DNA from: Vibrio sagamiensis NBRC 104589
Lineage (GTDB): Bacteria > Pseudomonadota > Gammaproteobacteria > Enterobacterales > Vibrionaceae
Length of the DNA stretch: 64,000 bases
NCBI RefSeq assembly: GCF_007990935.1
Contig: NZ_BJXJ01000019.1
Span: forward strand, 22,228 to 86,227
Direction: 5' to 3'
In this document: positions 28,433 through 37,395 of the stretch, one piece after another
Position numbering within the stretch: the first letter of the stretch is position 1
Layout: each line of letters opens with the position of its first letter
Made by a program: the position numbers and the translations under genes
The notes under the pieces: generated by a model
Databases searched by the model: none
Seen by the model: only the letters and a program-made list of their open reading frames with translations
Told to the model about the DNA's origin: nothing

Positions 28433-29700
28433 TTTATACTCTCAATACATCTAATGGTCTTAGTTAGCGCACCAACATTATCGTTGACAAAGCTAAGGAG
28501 GTTTTCTTGAACGACACCTTTTGCTAACGCATTTTGAAACATAGCTTCAACCTTTAGGCTCATCTCGTTAGGTGACCCAATTAGTTTGATAACCTTCTTA
28601 TGAAGCATCTTAGTAACCAGGTCTTGGAAGTTATAATAACTTGGCCCGGTAATCACAGGGATCCCTAATGCTGCCGGCTCCAACACATTATGTCCACCAA
28701 CTCTATCACCAACTAAGCTACCACCCATAAAGCAGATATCAGCAGCGCCCATCAAGACCAACATCTCACCCATGGTATCTCCAAGATAAACTTGGGTCGA
28801 TGCTGTTACAGCTTCTTGGCTTGTACGGCGAGCAGTTTCAAAGTCTAGCTTCTGGCAAAGCTCAAATACGTTGTCGAAACGTTCTGGATGGCGAGGAACA
28901 AGAATCAATAGTGCGTCAGGGTGTGACTCTAGAACTTGTTTATGCGCTTCAAGAACTTGCTCGTCCTCACCTTTGTGGGTACTTGCTGCAATCCAGACTG
29001 GGCGATCGCAGCCAAGTTCATTACGCAGTGCTTTGCCTTGCTCTCTAACAGTATCCGATATTTGAATATCAAACTTTATTGAGCCTGTAACAAAAAGTTT
29101 GTTTTTCTCGACCCCTAAACGTTCGAAACGCTTGGCATCTGACTCGGTCTGGCAAAGTACTTTATCCAGACAAGGGGCTAATAGGTTAAACAGTGGCTGA
29201 ACTTTGGCGTAGTTCTTACACGACTTTTCAGATAGGCGAGCGTTGACCACGATGATAGGGATTCCCGCATTATGGACAACATTAAGTGTGTTTGGCCAAA
29301 GCTCGGTTTCGATGATCAGCATTTGCTTTGGGCGTATTGCCTTCAGAAAGCCTTTCACGGCAAAGCTAAAATCGATAGGCATATAGCGGTGTTCAACTAA
29401 GTCACCCAACTTAGCAATTTGTTCTGCACCAGTGCTGGTTGTGGTGGTAACCAAAATAGGTTGGGTTGGATTTTTCTTTTTTAACTCTTTAATGAGTGGG
29501 ATAGCAGCGATGCTTTCACCTACCGAAACCGCATGAATCCAAATGGGGGGCTCAGCTGCTTCTAGCTTTGGAGTAATACCAAAATGCTCTTTCCATCGTT
29601 GGCCAAACTTGGGTTTGTTTGGTTTGGTTTTATACAAACCAAACAGTAGCAAAGGAGAAGCGATGGTGAGTAATAAAGTATATAGGCCTCGAATTAGCAT
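28429..29700 (-). CDS. waaA: 3-deoxy-D-manno-octulosonic acid transferase
   Basis: Kdo transferase acting on lipid IVA at the inner membrane; 423 residues, like E. coli WaaA. An N-terminal membrane anchor (about 1-22) is followed by the GT30 domain: WIHAVSVGESIAAIPLI, IETELWPN, VNARLSEKS, VTGSIKFD, IAASTHKGEDE, LVPRHPERF and GGSLVGDRVGGHNVLEPAALG. With kdkA also present, a Kdo monophosphate core as in other vibrios is likely. It overlaps waaF by seven bases upstream and the GT25 gene downstream. Confidence 0.95.
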   Translation of the reverse strand: MLIRGLYTLLLTIASPLLLFGLYKTKPNKPKFGQRWKEHFGITPKLEAAEPPIWIHAVSVGESIAAIPLIKELKKKNPTQPILVTTTTSTGAEQIAKLGDLVEHRYMPIDFSFAVKGFLKAIRPKQMLIIETELWPNTLNVVHNAGIPIIVVNARLSEKSCKNYAKVQPLFNLLAPCLDKVLCQTESDAKRFERLGVEKNKLFVTGSIKFDIQISDTVREQGKALRNELGCDRPVWIAASTHKGEDEQVLEAHKQVLESHPDALLILVPRHPERFDNVFELCQKLDFETARRTSQEAVTASTQVYLGDTMGEMLVLMGAADICFMGGSLVGDRVGGHNVLEPAALGIPVITGPSYYNFQDLVTKMLHKKVIKLIGSPNEMSLKVEAMFQNALAKGVVQENLLSFVNDNVGALTKTIRCIESIK

Positions 29701-30752
29701 GAGCTGACCGTTATTGCTTCCAGTTTTTGAATACTACCGAGCACTTGCTTTGGGGATAACTCAGTTAAACACTTAAGGTGCTTAAACTCACACTCACGCT
29801 TAAAGCATGGACGGCAGTCAATGTCGGTGTGAACAATCTCCACTTTTTCCGCTAGTGGTGGAGTGTACTTTGGAGATGTTGAACCATAGACCGCCACCAC
29901 GTTACAACCAACGGCAGCGGCGACGTGCATAAGGCCTGAGTCGTTTGCTACTACAGTTTGACAGGCCGCCAGCAGATCAACCGCTTCAATCAGGTTTGTT
30001 TGCCCGGCTAAAACATAAATTTGGTGCTGATGTTCCTGAGGGACTAATTGCTTGATGTTGTTACAGGTCTCAAGGTCTTTTTGTGAGCCAAATAGCCACA
30101 CTTGCTTTCCTGAATGCGCCATCGCTGAGGCGACTTCTGCATAGTGCGCTTCGGGCCATTTTTTCGCAGGGCCAAATTCCGCACCCGGGCATAGGCCAAT
30201 AACAGGCGCTTCTTGGTTGAGATTAAACTTAGAAATCGCTGCGCCTTGTTCTTGTTTATTAATAAACAGGCTAGGGCGAGGTAGGGTTTCTAAACCACCC
30301 AGTGAGGACGAGTCAATCATCTCCGTTTGTGAATAGGCTAATGCTACATAGCGTTCAACCATGAATTCAAAAGACTTCATATTTGGACGCAAGTCATTAA
30401 GCAGCCCGTAACGCATTTCGCCTTTCCAGCCCGTGCGAAGCGGGATATTGGCAAACCAAGGAATCAGGGCAGATTTTGCCGACTTAGGCAGAATATAAGC
30501 GTGATCATATTGCTTTTCACGTAGAGACTTGCCAATTTCACGGCGACCCAATAAGTTGAACTCACCATGACCGATAGGCATTTCAATCGCTTGGTGGATC
30601 TCTGGCATACGCTCAAGAATGGGTTTACACCAACCGGGTGCAATCACGTCAATTTGGCTTTGTGGATGAAGCTGCTTTAAAACGATGTACAGTGACTGGG
30701 ACATCACCATATCACCAACCCAAGATGGGCCAATAATTAAGATCTTTTTCAT
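29694..30752 (-). CDS. waaF: ADP-heptose:LPS heptosyltransferase II
   Basis: Adds the second heptose of the inner core; 352 residues, close to E. coli WaaF. The N terminus KILIIGPSWVGDMVMSQSLY is the WaaF signature, followed by IGLCPGAEFGPAKKWPEAHY and VVANDSGLMHVAAAVGCNVVA (ADP-heptose site) and the cysteine-containing DIDCRPCFKRECEFKHLKC near the C terminus. Start overlaps the lpxM stop by four bases, so lpxM, waaF, waaA and the GT25 gene form one translationally coupled leftward unit. Confidence 0.95.
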   Translation of the reverse strand: MKKILIIGPSWVGDMVMSQSLYIVLKQLHPQSQIDVIAPGWCKPILERMPEIHQAIEMPIGHGEFNLLGRREIGKSLREKQYDHAYILPKSAKSALIPWFANIPLRTGWKGEMRYGLLNDLRPNMKSFEFMVERYVALAYSQTEMIDSSSLGGLETLPRPSLFINKQEQGAAISKFNLNQEAPVIGLCPGAEFGPAKKWPEAHYAEVASAMAHSGKQVWLFGSQKDLETCNNIKQLVPQEHQHQIYVLAGQTNLIEAVDLLAACQTVVANDSGLMHVAAAVGCNVVAVYGSTSPKYTPPLAEKVEIVHTDIDCRPCFKRECEFKHLKCLTELSPKQVLGSIQKLEAITVSSC

Positions 30753-31738
30753 TTTTCTATTTGCCAGTCAGAGTCATATCTTGGTTTAAAGAGGTTGTAA
30801 TAATTATTGCCATTTTCTTGTGAGCGGAGCAGTTGCAGTATCCACATATACTGCTCAGGTTTACTGGCAACAAAGTACTCAATTGCTTGGTTACAAGTAC
30901 GTGCATCTTGTTCTTCACCTTTGTCTAACTCGAACGCCGGTAAGATTTCGATATCAAACGAGCCATCTTCGCTATTTATTGAGGCGAACATAGGCAACAC
31001 TTTAGCGCGTGATAGTTTGGCAATTTTACCTAAGCCAGGCAGGGTGGCTTTACGAGTGGCAAAAAAATCGACAAACACACTGTGCTCAGGACCATGATCC
31101 TGATCGGGCAGGTAGTAGCCAATATACCCATCGCGAATCGATTTTAAAAACGGCTTAATACCGCCAGAGCGTTCGTAAACGCGGCCGCCATATTGCACTC
31201 GTTGTCGGTGCATCAACCAATCTGCGACTTCGTTTTTCTGTTTCTTTGCCATGGCTGATACCGGCATGCCCATTGAAGCAAGCAATACCGCTGGCACGTC
31301 AATAGCCCAAGAATGTGGCACCATCAAAATGACTTTCTCATCGTTATCGATGTGCTTTTGTAGGATGTCTAAACCACGGATCTGGCAACGTTGCTGCAAC
31401 CACTCAGACGAACGTAAGCTGAGTAAGCCAAAGCGAAAGAAAAACAAAGCGGCGGTATAAAGTGTCTTTTCAATTAAAACTTCACGTTCTGCAAATGGTT
31501 TTTCCGGAAAACACAGCTCAAAGTTCACTCTAATTCGATGAGCTGGGCCTTTGGAAGACTTAACCATTTTGCTGGCGATGATTTTTGCCAGCCATTTTTG
31601 CAGGCTAAAAGGCAGCAGAGAAAGAGGCACAGCAAGTATCACCCCAAGCCAAGTGATCCAATATTTGGGCGCAAGGAAATGGCGCTGAAAGACTGGGTTA
31701 TAGGCCTTAGGATCGAAGTCATTACGTTGTTCAGTCAT
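30749..31738 (-). CDS. lpxM: Lipid A secondary acyltransferase, LpxM type
   Basis: Inner-membrane acyltransferase of 329 residues most like E. coli LpxM (MsbB). The HX4D active site appears in ILMVPHSWAIDVPAVLLASM, and GGIKPFLKSIRDGYIGYYLP, DQDHGPEHSVFVDFFATRKA and PEQYMWILQLLR are strongly conserved. It would complete hexa-acylated lipid A. Together with the LpxL-type gene at 8.2 kb this gives two secondary acyltransferases in the window. First gene of the lpxM-waaF-waaA unit; the acyl chain used is not deducible. Confidence 0.92.
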   Translation of the reverse strand: MTEQRNDFDPKAYNPVFQRHFLAPKYWITWLGVILAVPLSLLPFSLQKWLAKIIASKMVKSSKGPAHRIRVNFELCFPEKPFAEREVLIEKTLYTAALFFFRFGLLSLRSSEWLQQRCQIRGLDILQKHIDNDEKVILMVPHSWAIDVPAVLLASMGMPVSAMAKKQKNEVADWLMHRQRVQYGGRVYERSGGIKPFLKSIRDGYIGYYLPDQDHGPEHSVFVDFFATRKATLPGLGKIAKLSRAKVLPMFASINSEDGSFDIEILPAFELDKGEEQDARTCNQAIEYFVASKPEQYMWILQLLRSQENGNNYYNLFKPRYDSDWQIEK

Positions 31739-31818
31739 CAGTTTGCAAGTACCTAGTACAAAGGGAAAAGCCGTCGCTCATCACTTAATTGATATTTTTA
31801 ACTATAACAGAATGAATT

Positions 31819-31840
31819 AAGGCAGGGGATATCCTGCCTT
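31819..31840 (-). terminator. Stem-loop downstream of hldD
   Basis: Eight-base stem AAGGCAGG / CCTGCCTT with a six-base loop, 18 bases beyond the hldD stop in the gap before lpxM. The T tract is short (TTAATTC), so termination may be partial. Confidence 0.55.
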
Positions 31841-31857
31841 GTTTGATAGCAATAAGA

Positions 31858-32799
31858 TTAACCGTTTTGTATCGCAAGATATTCTGCGACACCTTGTGCT
31901 ACGGTTTTGAATTCGACGTCACAGCCAGCCGCACGAAGCTTAGTAAGATCGGCCTGAGTGAATTCTTGGTAAGCACCTTTTAAGTGCTCTGGGAATGGGA
32001 TGGTCTCAATTTCACCTTTGCCATGGTATTGGATCACCGCTTTGGCAATCTCTTCAAAAGACTCAGCATTACCTGTGCCCAAATTAAAAATACCTGACAC
32101 AGAATGGTTTAAAAACCACAGGTTAACCGCTGCAACATCGCCGACATAAACAAAGTCACGCTTAAAGTGGCCGCTACCTGCAAACAGTTTTGGATTTTCA
32201 CCTGCGTTCATTTGGTTATTCAAGTGGAAAGCAACAGAGGCCATGCTGCCTTTGTGATCTTCACGTGGGCCATAAACATTAAAGTAACGGAAGCCAGTGA
32301 CTTGCGACAGTTTCTCACCATGTTGTTCGGCATCTTGCCATAAGCGGCGTACGTAGTTATCGAACTGCTGTTTTGAGTAACCGTAAACGTTAAGAGCACC
32401 TTCGTACTCACGTTCTTCAATGAAGGTTTCAGTTTCGCCATATGTGGCAGCAGATGAAGCATAAAGGAAAGGAATTTCGCGGTCTAAGCAGTAATGCAGA
32501 AGCTCTTTTGAATACTCGTAGTTATTGAGCATCATATATTTGCCGTCCCACTCGGTCGTCGCAGAGCAAGCCCCTTCATGAAATACCGCTTCGATAGGAC
32601 CGAAATCATCGCCAGCCATCACTTGTGTAAGAAAGTCATCACGATCCATGTAATCGGTGATATCCAGATCAACCAGATTTTTAAACTTTTTACCGTTTTT
32701 CAGGTTATCAACCACCAGAATATCGTTAATTCCTGCTTCATTGAGTGCTTTAACAATATTGCTACCAATCATGCCAGCACCACCAGTTACGATGATCAT
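31858..32799 (-). CDS. hldD: ADP-L-glycero-D-manno-heptose 6-epimerase
   Basis: Last step in ADP-heptose synthesis for the LPS inner core; also known as gmhD/rfaD. The 313-residue extended SDR shows the NADP motif [15 protein letters not shown], the [17 protein letters not shown] segment, the catalytic YGYSK and [17 protein letters not shown]. It is the conserved boundary gene between the LPS core locus and the capsule locus in V. parahaemolyticus and V. cholerae; the same layout is seen here. Upstream lies a CTAG-rich composite repeat. Confidence 0.97.
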   Translation of the reverse strand: MIIVTGGAGMIGSNIVKALNEAGINDILVVDNLKNGKKFKNLVDLDITDYMDRDDFLTQVMAGDDFGPIEAVFHEGACSATTEWDGKYMMLNNYEYSKELLHYCLDREIPFLYASSAATYGETETFIEEREYEGALNVYGYSKQQFDNYVRRLWQDAEQHGEKLSQVTGFRYFNVYGPREDHKGSMASVAFHLNNQMNAGENPKLFAGSGHFKRDFVYVGDVAAVNLWFLNHSVSGIFNLGTGNAESFEEIAKAVIQYHGKGEIETIPFPEHLKGAYQEFTQADLTKLRAAGCDVEFKTVAQGVAEYLAIQNG

Positions 32800-32877
32800 A
32801 AGACTTCCACCATAGATTAAAATTTTCTTCAGAATTTTAGCAAGAAACGGAAAGTAGCGCTATTGATAGGAGGTAAA

Positions 32878-33046
32878 CAAGGTCCTAGTCTTTAGGACCT
32901 AGGACCTAGGACCTAGGACCTAGAGCCTTTCCCATATTCCGTATACCAAAAATATATTCAAGAGCAATTGAAACACACGAAACACCCTGTATGCTCCTTC
33001 TAGGACCCTAGGACCCTAGGACCCTAGGACCCTAGGACCCTAAAAC
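32878..33046. repeat. CTAG-rich composite repeat, copy A (paired arrays)
   Basis: Left array 32878-32930 (AGGACCTAGGACCTAGGACC type), a spacer of about 70 bases containing ATATTCCGTATACC and ending GCTCCTTC, and a right array of five perfect TAGGACCC octamers at 33001-33040. The right array ends seven bases from the stop of the GfcD-type gene. The architecture matches two copies near 37 kb. Confidence 0.88.
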
Positions 33047-35242
33047 CTACTCCCCAGACGCATTCGGACGTTGATACCACGGATTACGTTCATCCGTTAG
33101 CTCAATCAAGCTGTATTTACGTCCTAGCTTTTGACCACCATCTCGAGTGAGAGGCTGCCAGCTAAAGAAGGCACGATTATTACTTGGCTTAACCGTCATA
33201 ATATCGAAAGGAATCGAGACGTAGAATCCTTTGGTAAAGCTGCCCTCACCAAACTCATCAGCTGATAAATCACTGATTGAAGCAAACGCTCCGGCAATGA
33301 CACCACTCTTAAACTGTTTTGCGACATTGATCTGAGTACCCACATCACCGGCTAAGAACTGACCGACATCGACTTGGATCATTAAGTCTTGTAGGAAATT
33401 CCATTGCGGGAAGTAATAGCCAGACACAAAGCCAGTAAAGCCTTTATCGATCACTTCAAATGGGCGGCCGTATTCAGGAGTTTGCTGCCATTTTTGATCG
33501 TAGATACCAAAGTAGCTTTGCGGATCACGCTGAGAGATCAGGTTAATATCGGCACCAATGGCCCAGTTTGCGCCTTGAGGGCGGTAAAGTACTTCGGTAC
33601 CAACCCCTGCAAACATACTCTCGAGATAACCGGCATAAACTTGCTGATCAATACTATCGCCATACTCTTGGAACCACGTCATTTGAAGGTTAGACATGGT
33701 CACAGGGTGCTCATTTTGGTAAGCACGGAACATGGTACGCACGCGAGGAACCGAGGTCGCGTCTGGTGGAGTGACGAAGTTAAACTTATCGTAGTTGTTG
33801 TACCAATCCCAGTAGAGAGAGCCGCCAAATTCGAGATTATCAGTCAGCCAGTAGGAAGCGCTGCCAGTTAAACCAACACTGAATAAATAGAATGATTCAG
33901 GGTTACCCAATGTTTGGGCCAGCTTTGGCGAGAAGCCCCAATCAAAACGCTCAAAGCCATCATAAGTGGGTGTCCCTTGCGGCTGTGCACTTGAGTTGGA
34001 GGTGGCATCTTCAATGCTTGGGTTGAGGTAATTTACTTCAGCAAAGTCGCGATACTTGTTTTTATCGATCACGGTTTGGTTGCTTAAAATACCGCCATTA
34101 CGCTCGTTGATGGTAAAAGTCTCAATCTCTTGAGGCATCTGGTTGGTTAATACCGCTGCGGCTTTTTCATGCGCTTCTTTACGATCGCGGTATTTCTTTT
34201 GTTCACCGACGACAGATACTGTGTCACCATCGACATAAAGTTGGGTATTTTGATAGCCTGCAATTTTATCCAGATCTTCTGTGACACGTTGCCAATCAAC
34301 ATCCGACAACTGCTCTGGTTGCTGTTGGCTTATCGCTGGAGTTGGGGTGTCACGCCAAAACGATGGCATATCATTAAAGTTAGTATTGAGGCTAATCCCT
34401 GCGACTAAAGTATCCCCGCGCTCATAACTTAAACGCAGATCGGCCATGGTGCCTAAGCGGTAAAGTACACCGATGTTCCATGGCGTTTGGGGTGTCATAT
34501 TAACGCCACCGCGCATGACAGGGAAATCTTCGCTATAGTCGTTACTGTCGTACTCAAGCTTAAAACGCAGTGGAGCATGTAAGGTTTGATATTCAATGCC
34601 ACCAAAGAGAGCCGAAGTGCCTTTAAACCAACGTTCAAAGTCGACACTGCCGCCATTCCCTTTAAAGTCAGAGGGGCGCGTACAGTATTTATCGGAAGCT
34701 TTACAGGCTGGGTTCGTGATATTGTTACGAGTACCTAAATAGCCCCAGCCTAAACCCAAGGTAAAATCAAACGTACCGACACTGGGGTGAGAGTAGCGCT
34801 TGGTGGCTGCGAAGTATTCACCATCAAATAAGCCAGTACCAGCAAAATCACGAATGCCTACTGACAGCTCAGGTAAATAATGTGACTCTTCTAATAAGCG
34901 AACCTTAAAGTCAATGCCCTTATCGGTATATTTCGTTTTACCAGAAAAGCTAGCATCGTCACTGTACAACATATCGTTAACTAGGGTGTAGCGCAGCGTG
35001 GTTTCTAGCCAAGGCAGCACTTGTAAAGTAACGTTATAAAACAGGTATTCATCACTGCCAGTTACGGCAAAGTTAAATTCACCTTCCGGTGCCATACGAC
35101 CAGTTGGCATTTGTATCAAGCCAACGCCACCAAAGTCCATTTGAGAGGGTTGCAGTGGTGGCACTTCAAAAGGCATCTCTTGAGCCCAAACCAACGCTGG
35201 GCTGATTAAACAGAGCGATAAAGGGGTTCTAATCAGGTTCAT
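33047..35242 (-). CDS. GfcD/YjbH-type outer-membrane polysaccharide protein (WbfB-like)
   Basis: A 731-residue outer-membrane protein with signal peptide MNLIRTPLSLCLISPALVWA and many alternating aromatic-rich beta strands. The N-terminal MDFGGVGLIQMPTGRMAPEGEF is the hallmark of YjbH-like proteins. It matches the size and order of WbfB in the V. cholerae O139 capsule region and GfcD in E. coli group 4 capsule operons, where it is required for capsule export or assembly. Last gene of the leftward gfc-like operon, two bases after the GfcC-type gene. A beta-barrel of large size is predicted; the exact role is not settled. Confidence 0.87.
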   Translation of the reverse strand: MNLIRTPLSLCLISPALVWAQEMPFEVPPLQPSQMDFGGVGLIQMPTGRMAPEGEFNFAVTGSDEYLFYNVTLQVLPWLETTLRYTLVNDMLYSDDASFSGKTKYTDKGIDFKVRLLEESHYLPELSVGIRDFAGTGLFDGEYFAATKRYSHPSVGTFDFTLGLGWGYLGTRNNITNPACKASDKYCTRPSDFKGNGGSVDFERWFKGTSALFGGIEYQTLHAPLRFKLEYDSNDYSEDFPVMRGGVNMTPQTPWNIGVLYRLGTMADLRLSYERGDTLVAGISLNTNFNDMPSFWRDTPTPAISQQQPEQLSDVDWQRVTEDLDKIAGYQNTQLYVDGDTVSVVGEQKKYRDRKEAHEKAAAVLTNQMPQEIETFTINERNGGILSNQTVIDKNKYRDFAEVNYLNPSIEDATSNSSAQPQGTPTYDGFERFDWGFSPKLAQTLGNPESFYLFSVGLTGSASYWLTDNLEFGGSLYWDWYNNYDKFNFVTPPDATSVPRVRTMFRAYQNEHPVTMSNLQMTWFQEYGDSIDQQVYAGYLESMFAGVGTEVLYRPQGANWAIGADINLISQRDPQSYFGIYDQKWQQTPEYGRPFEVIDKGFTGFVSGYYFPQWNFLQDLMIQVDVGQFLAGDVGTQINVAKQFKSGVIAGAFASISDLSADEFGEGSFTKGFYVSIPFDIMTVKPSNNRAFFSWQPLTRDGGQKLGRKYSLIELTDERNPWYQRPNASGE

Positions 35243-35244
35243 GG

Positions 35245-36021
35245 TTACTTCTTCGTTGCAGTCGGGATACGCTGACTAAGCAGTTGGACGATGTCTTGAT
35301 CCATGCTTGAGGTTTGGTAATCCTCAAATGGAATGTACACCATGGTCAGTGGTGGCAAGTAATATTGTGTGGTCAGCCAGCGGCCATGATGAGGCTCTAC
35401 CACTTCTCCATCTGGGTAAATCAGAATCGGCGGTTGAGGCAGAGTCGCGATCTCTTTTGTTGAGGCTAGGCTGTTAAGCTGCGCCTTTAAAGCGATACCT
35501 GGCAAATTGCTGACTCGGTAAAGGCCATCGAGGTTGCCCAAGTAAAGTACGTTTTCTTCTCGTGCTGGAGCGCTCAGGGCCAGTGGGCCGGTTAAACGTG
35601 GATTGGCAAATTTATCTAGACGAATCGCATCGACATCGACGCCAGACAGCACTCGCGGAGCAAATTGACTCTGCTGAATAAACTGATAAGTTGGATGAGT
35701 GACGAGGTTATGCTGAATCATTTGATTCAACACCGAATTTTTACGTGCCATGCTGCTTTGCTCAGCTTGTGGAGAGCGATCAAAAAGCGTCACGGCTAAA
35801 GGGTACTGCAAAGTCATACCTTGTGCTTGAGCCTGTTTTAAAACTTGCTCAAGGCGGGCAGGTTGCTGAAATTGTAAGGCTTGCTGCGTGTCAATCAGTT
35901 CAACTTGTAAGGGAATATCTTGCTGAGCGTGTACTTGTGTTAGCGCAGAAGAGAACAATGTCCAAGTGGCCCAAGTCATCATTTTCGCTAGGCGCGATAA
36001 AGGTAACCATCTTTTGTTCAT
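35245..36021 (-). CDS. GfcC/YjbG-type capsule biosynthesis protein (WbfC-like)
   Basis: A 258-residue periplasmic protein with an N-terminal signal sequence (basic start, hydrophobic stretch ending TQVHA). The C-terminal PPILIYPDGEVVEPHHGRW and YLPPLTMVYIPFED form the GfcC-like domain that resembles the SLBB domains of Wza. It overlaps the lipoprotein gene upstream by four bases (ATGA) and is followed by the YjbH-type gene. Expected to work in the periplasm with the exporter; function in other species is linked to group 4 capsule and exopolysaccharide secretion. Confidence 0.87.
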   Translation of the reverse strand: MNKRWLPLSRLAKMMTWATWTLFSSALTQVHAQQDIPLQVELIDTQQALQFQQPARLEQVLKQAQAQGMTLQYPLAVTLFDRSPQAEQSSMARKNSVLNQMIQHNLVTHPTYQFIQQSQFAPRVLSGVDVDAIRLDKFANPRLTGPLALSAPAREENVLYLGNLDGLYRVSNLPGIALKAQLNSLASTKEIATLPQPPILIYPDGEVVEPHHGRWLTTQYYLPPLTMVYIPFEDYQTSSMDQDIVQLLSQRIPTATKK

Positions 36022-36695
36022 GATTTACTGTACTCTCTTAGAATGGTCAATTCGACAGGCACCATCGAAGGCCCTAGATGTTGGCGTGTTTTAATCACCT
36101 TTCCTTGAGCATTAACCCAATAACGGTTGTGTACTTCGCGGGATAAACTCGGAAACTCAACTCGCTCTTCATAGACGTCGGCTTGAACAGTGTTAAGTGG
36201 TGTTTCTACGCTTTGCTGGCCTTGATAGTTACGTGTCACCTGAGCAGGAAAGCCATAGCGATATTGTTTTGGCCAATCATAAGAAAGGGCGTAACTGATC
36301 GTTGGTGTGGTTGAGTAGCTAGGTACGTCACCATAAACCCCAGCAAGGTTACCCGCTTGTAAACCAAGAGTTTTGACGATATACCCATTTTCGGTCACTA
36401 CCATGGCGTTATCAGCACTGACCCATTTAAGTTGGGTCTTGCCTGTTAATGGGTTGGGCTCAGCAAATGCTAATACCACAAATACTTGTTTTTGGTCGGC
36501 AATTTTTAAATAGGCGCTGGCATAAGGCACGGCGTTGATTTCATCGGCGGACATCTCAACGTCGATATAGTTACTGTAAGCTTCTTGAATGGTGGCGGAT
36601 ACATCATTAAATTTTTGTGTACAGCCGAAAAGCAGACCCAATAAAGGAGCAACGATCAACAGGCGTCGCCAAGTTGAAGATAGAAAAGGTGTCAT
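36018..36695 (-). CDS. GfcB/YjbF-type capsule lipoprotein (WbfD-like)
   Basis: A 225-residue lipoprotein: a basic start, hydrophobic helix and lipobox LLFGC with the acylated cysteine at about residue 25. The rest is a beta-rich domain (IDVEMSADEINAVPYASAYLKI and GYIVKTLGL) typical of the YjbF family. Its stop overlaps the GfcC-type start. It is separated from the small GfcA-type gene upstream by a terminator-like hairpin, so its expression probably depends on readthrough. Likely anchored in the outer membrane as part of the polysaccharide secretion machinery. Confidence 0.87.
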   Translation of the reverse strand: MTPFLSSTWRRLLIVAPLLGLLFGCTQKFNDVSATIQEAYSNYIDVEMSADEINAVPYASAYLKIADQKQVFVVLAFAEPNPLTGKTQLKWVSADNAMVVTENGYIVKTLGLQAGNLAGVYGDVPSYSTTPTISYALSYDWPKQYRYGFPAQVTRNYQGQQSVETPLNTVQADVYEERVEFPSLSREVHNRYWVNAQGKVIKTRQHLGPSMVPVELTILREYSKS

Positions 36696-36725
36696 GGTGC
36701 TCTCTCGTAAATACGCTGTTACAAA

Positions 36726-36756
36726 TAAAATCGCCCTGAATCAATCAGGGCGATTA
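36726..36756 (-). terminator. Stem-loop between the GfcA-type and GfcB-type genes
   Basis: Ten-base stem ATCGCCCTGA / TCAGGGCGAT with a five-base loop; read leftward it is followed by TTTTATTTG. It lies 24 bases after the stop of the small upstream gene and should give partial termination, favouring the short transcript. Confidence 0.85.
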
Positions 36757-36779
36757 TCTCTAACTTCTACAGAACTAAA

Positions 36780-37001
36780 TTACTTAGTTGATACTGAAGT
36801 AGAAGTAGAAGTAGAAGTAGAAGTAGAGTCACTGTCAGATGCTGCAACGGCTACAACTGTTACTGCTGCTGCTGCACCTACTGCTACTGCAGTTGTACCT
36901 GTTGCAGAAGTAGAGGCTGCGCTTGCGCTGCCTGCTTCTTCAGCTGCAAATGCAGTTGATGCGCTTAGAGCCATAAGAATAGCTAGTGCTGTATTCTTCA
37001 T
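36780..37001 (-). CDS. GfcA/YjbE-type small secreted Ser/Thr/Ala-rich protein
   Basis: A 73-residue protein with signal peptide MKNTALAILMALSASTAFAA, a low-complexity Ala/Ser/Thr part, a short hydrophobic segment (AVAVGAAAAVTVVAVAA) and a tail of alternating Ser-Thr. The start at 37001 is chosen because AAGGAT precedes it and the signal peptide begins there. Small proteins of this type head gfcABCD/yjbEFGH operons. The tail is encoded by a hexanucleotide microsatellite. Precise function unknown. Confidence 0.8.
   Translation of the reverse strand: MKNTALAILMALSASTAFAAEEAGSASAASTSATGTTAVAVGAAAAVTVVAVAASDSDSTSTSTSTSTSVSTK
36796..36825. repeat. Hexanucleotide microsatellite (GAAGTA)5
   Basis: Five perfect tandem GAAGTA units inside the 3' end of the GfcA-type gene, encoding repeated Ser-Thr. 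Because six bases equal two codons, slippage would change tail length without shifting the frame. Confidence 0.9.
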
Positions 37002-37152
37002 TATTAATCCTTGTATTTCATATTTTAAAACATCGATGTTTGGTTTGTTCATCACATACCAGCTCCCATTTTAGTTAAAAAACGATCAGCATGTAAACAG
37101 TTTCTTACTTAAATAAGATTTTTCTAAGTAAAAACTAGTAAGAAAGGGGAGG

Positions 37153-37315
37153 TAAGGTCCTAGGTTTTTTAAGGTCCTAAGTCCTAGTTCCTAGGAGCTG
37201 TCTCTTGCCGTATTCCATTTTCACACAACCGAAATTTGCACAAGCTTCAAAATTTCCTGAAGCTACTTCTAAGACCCTAAGACCCTAAGACCTAGATTCT
37301 AGTCCATAGGAGCTT
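37153..37315. repeat. CTAG-rich composite repeat, copy B (paired arrays)
   Basis: Left array with AAGGTCCTAGG and CTAGTTCCTAGG, a spacer containing GCCGTATTCC and TTTCCTGAAGCTACTTCTAA, and a right array of three AAGACCCT-type units, more degenerate than copy A. The spacer end matches copy C closely. Confidence 0.82.
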
Positions 37316-37395
37316 TTTATTATGCGAAGTGTTCTCTTGTTAGTCATTTGTCTCAGGAGATTGGGTAAGGTAACGTGTGAGGTTTGAGGTTTTTG

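Noticed and set aside
33404..33871. 155-codon frame opposite the GfcD-type gene
   Set aside because: Antisense shadow without a ribosome site or known domain; the leftward gene is well supported.
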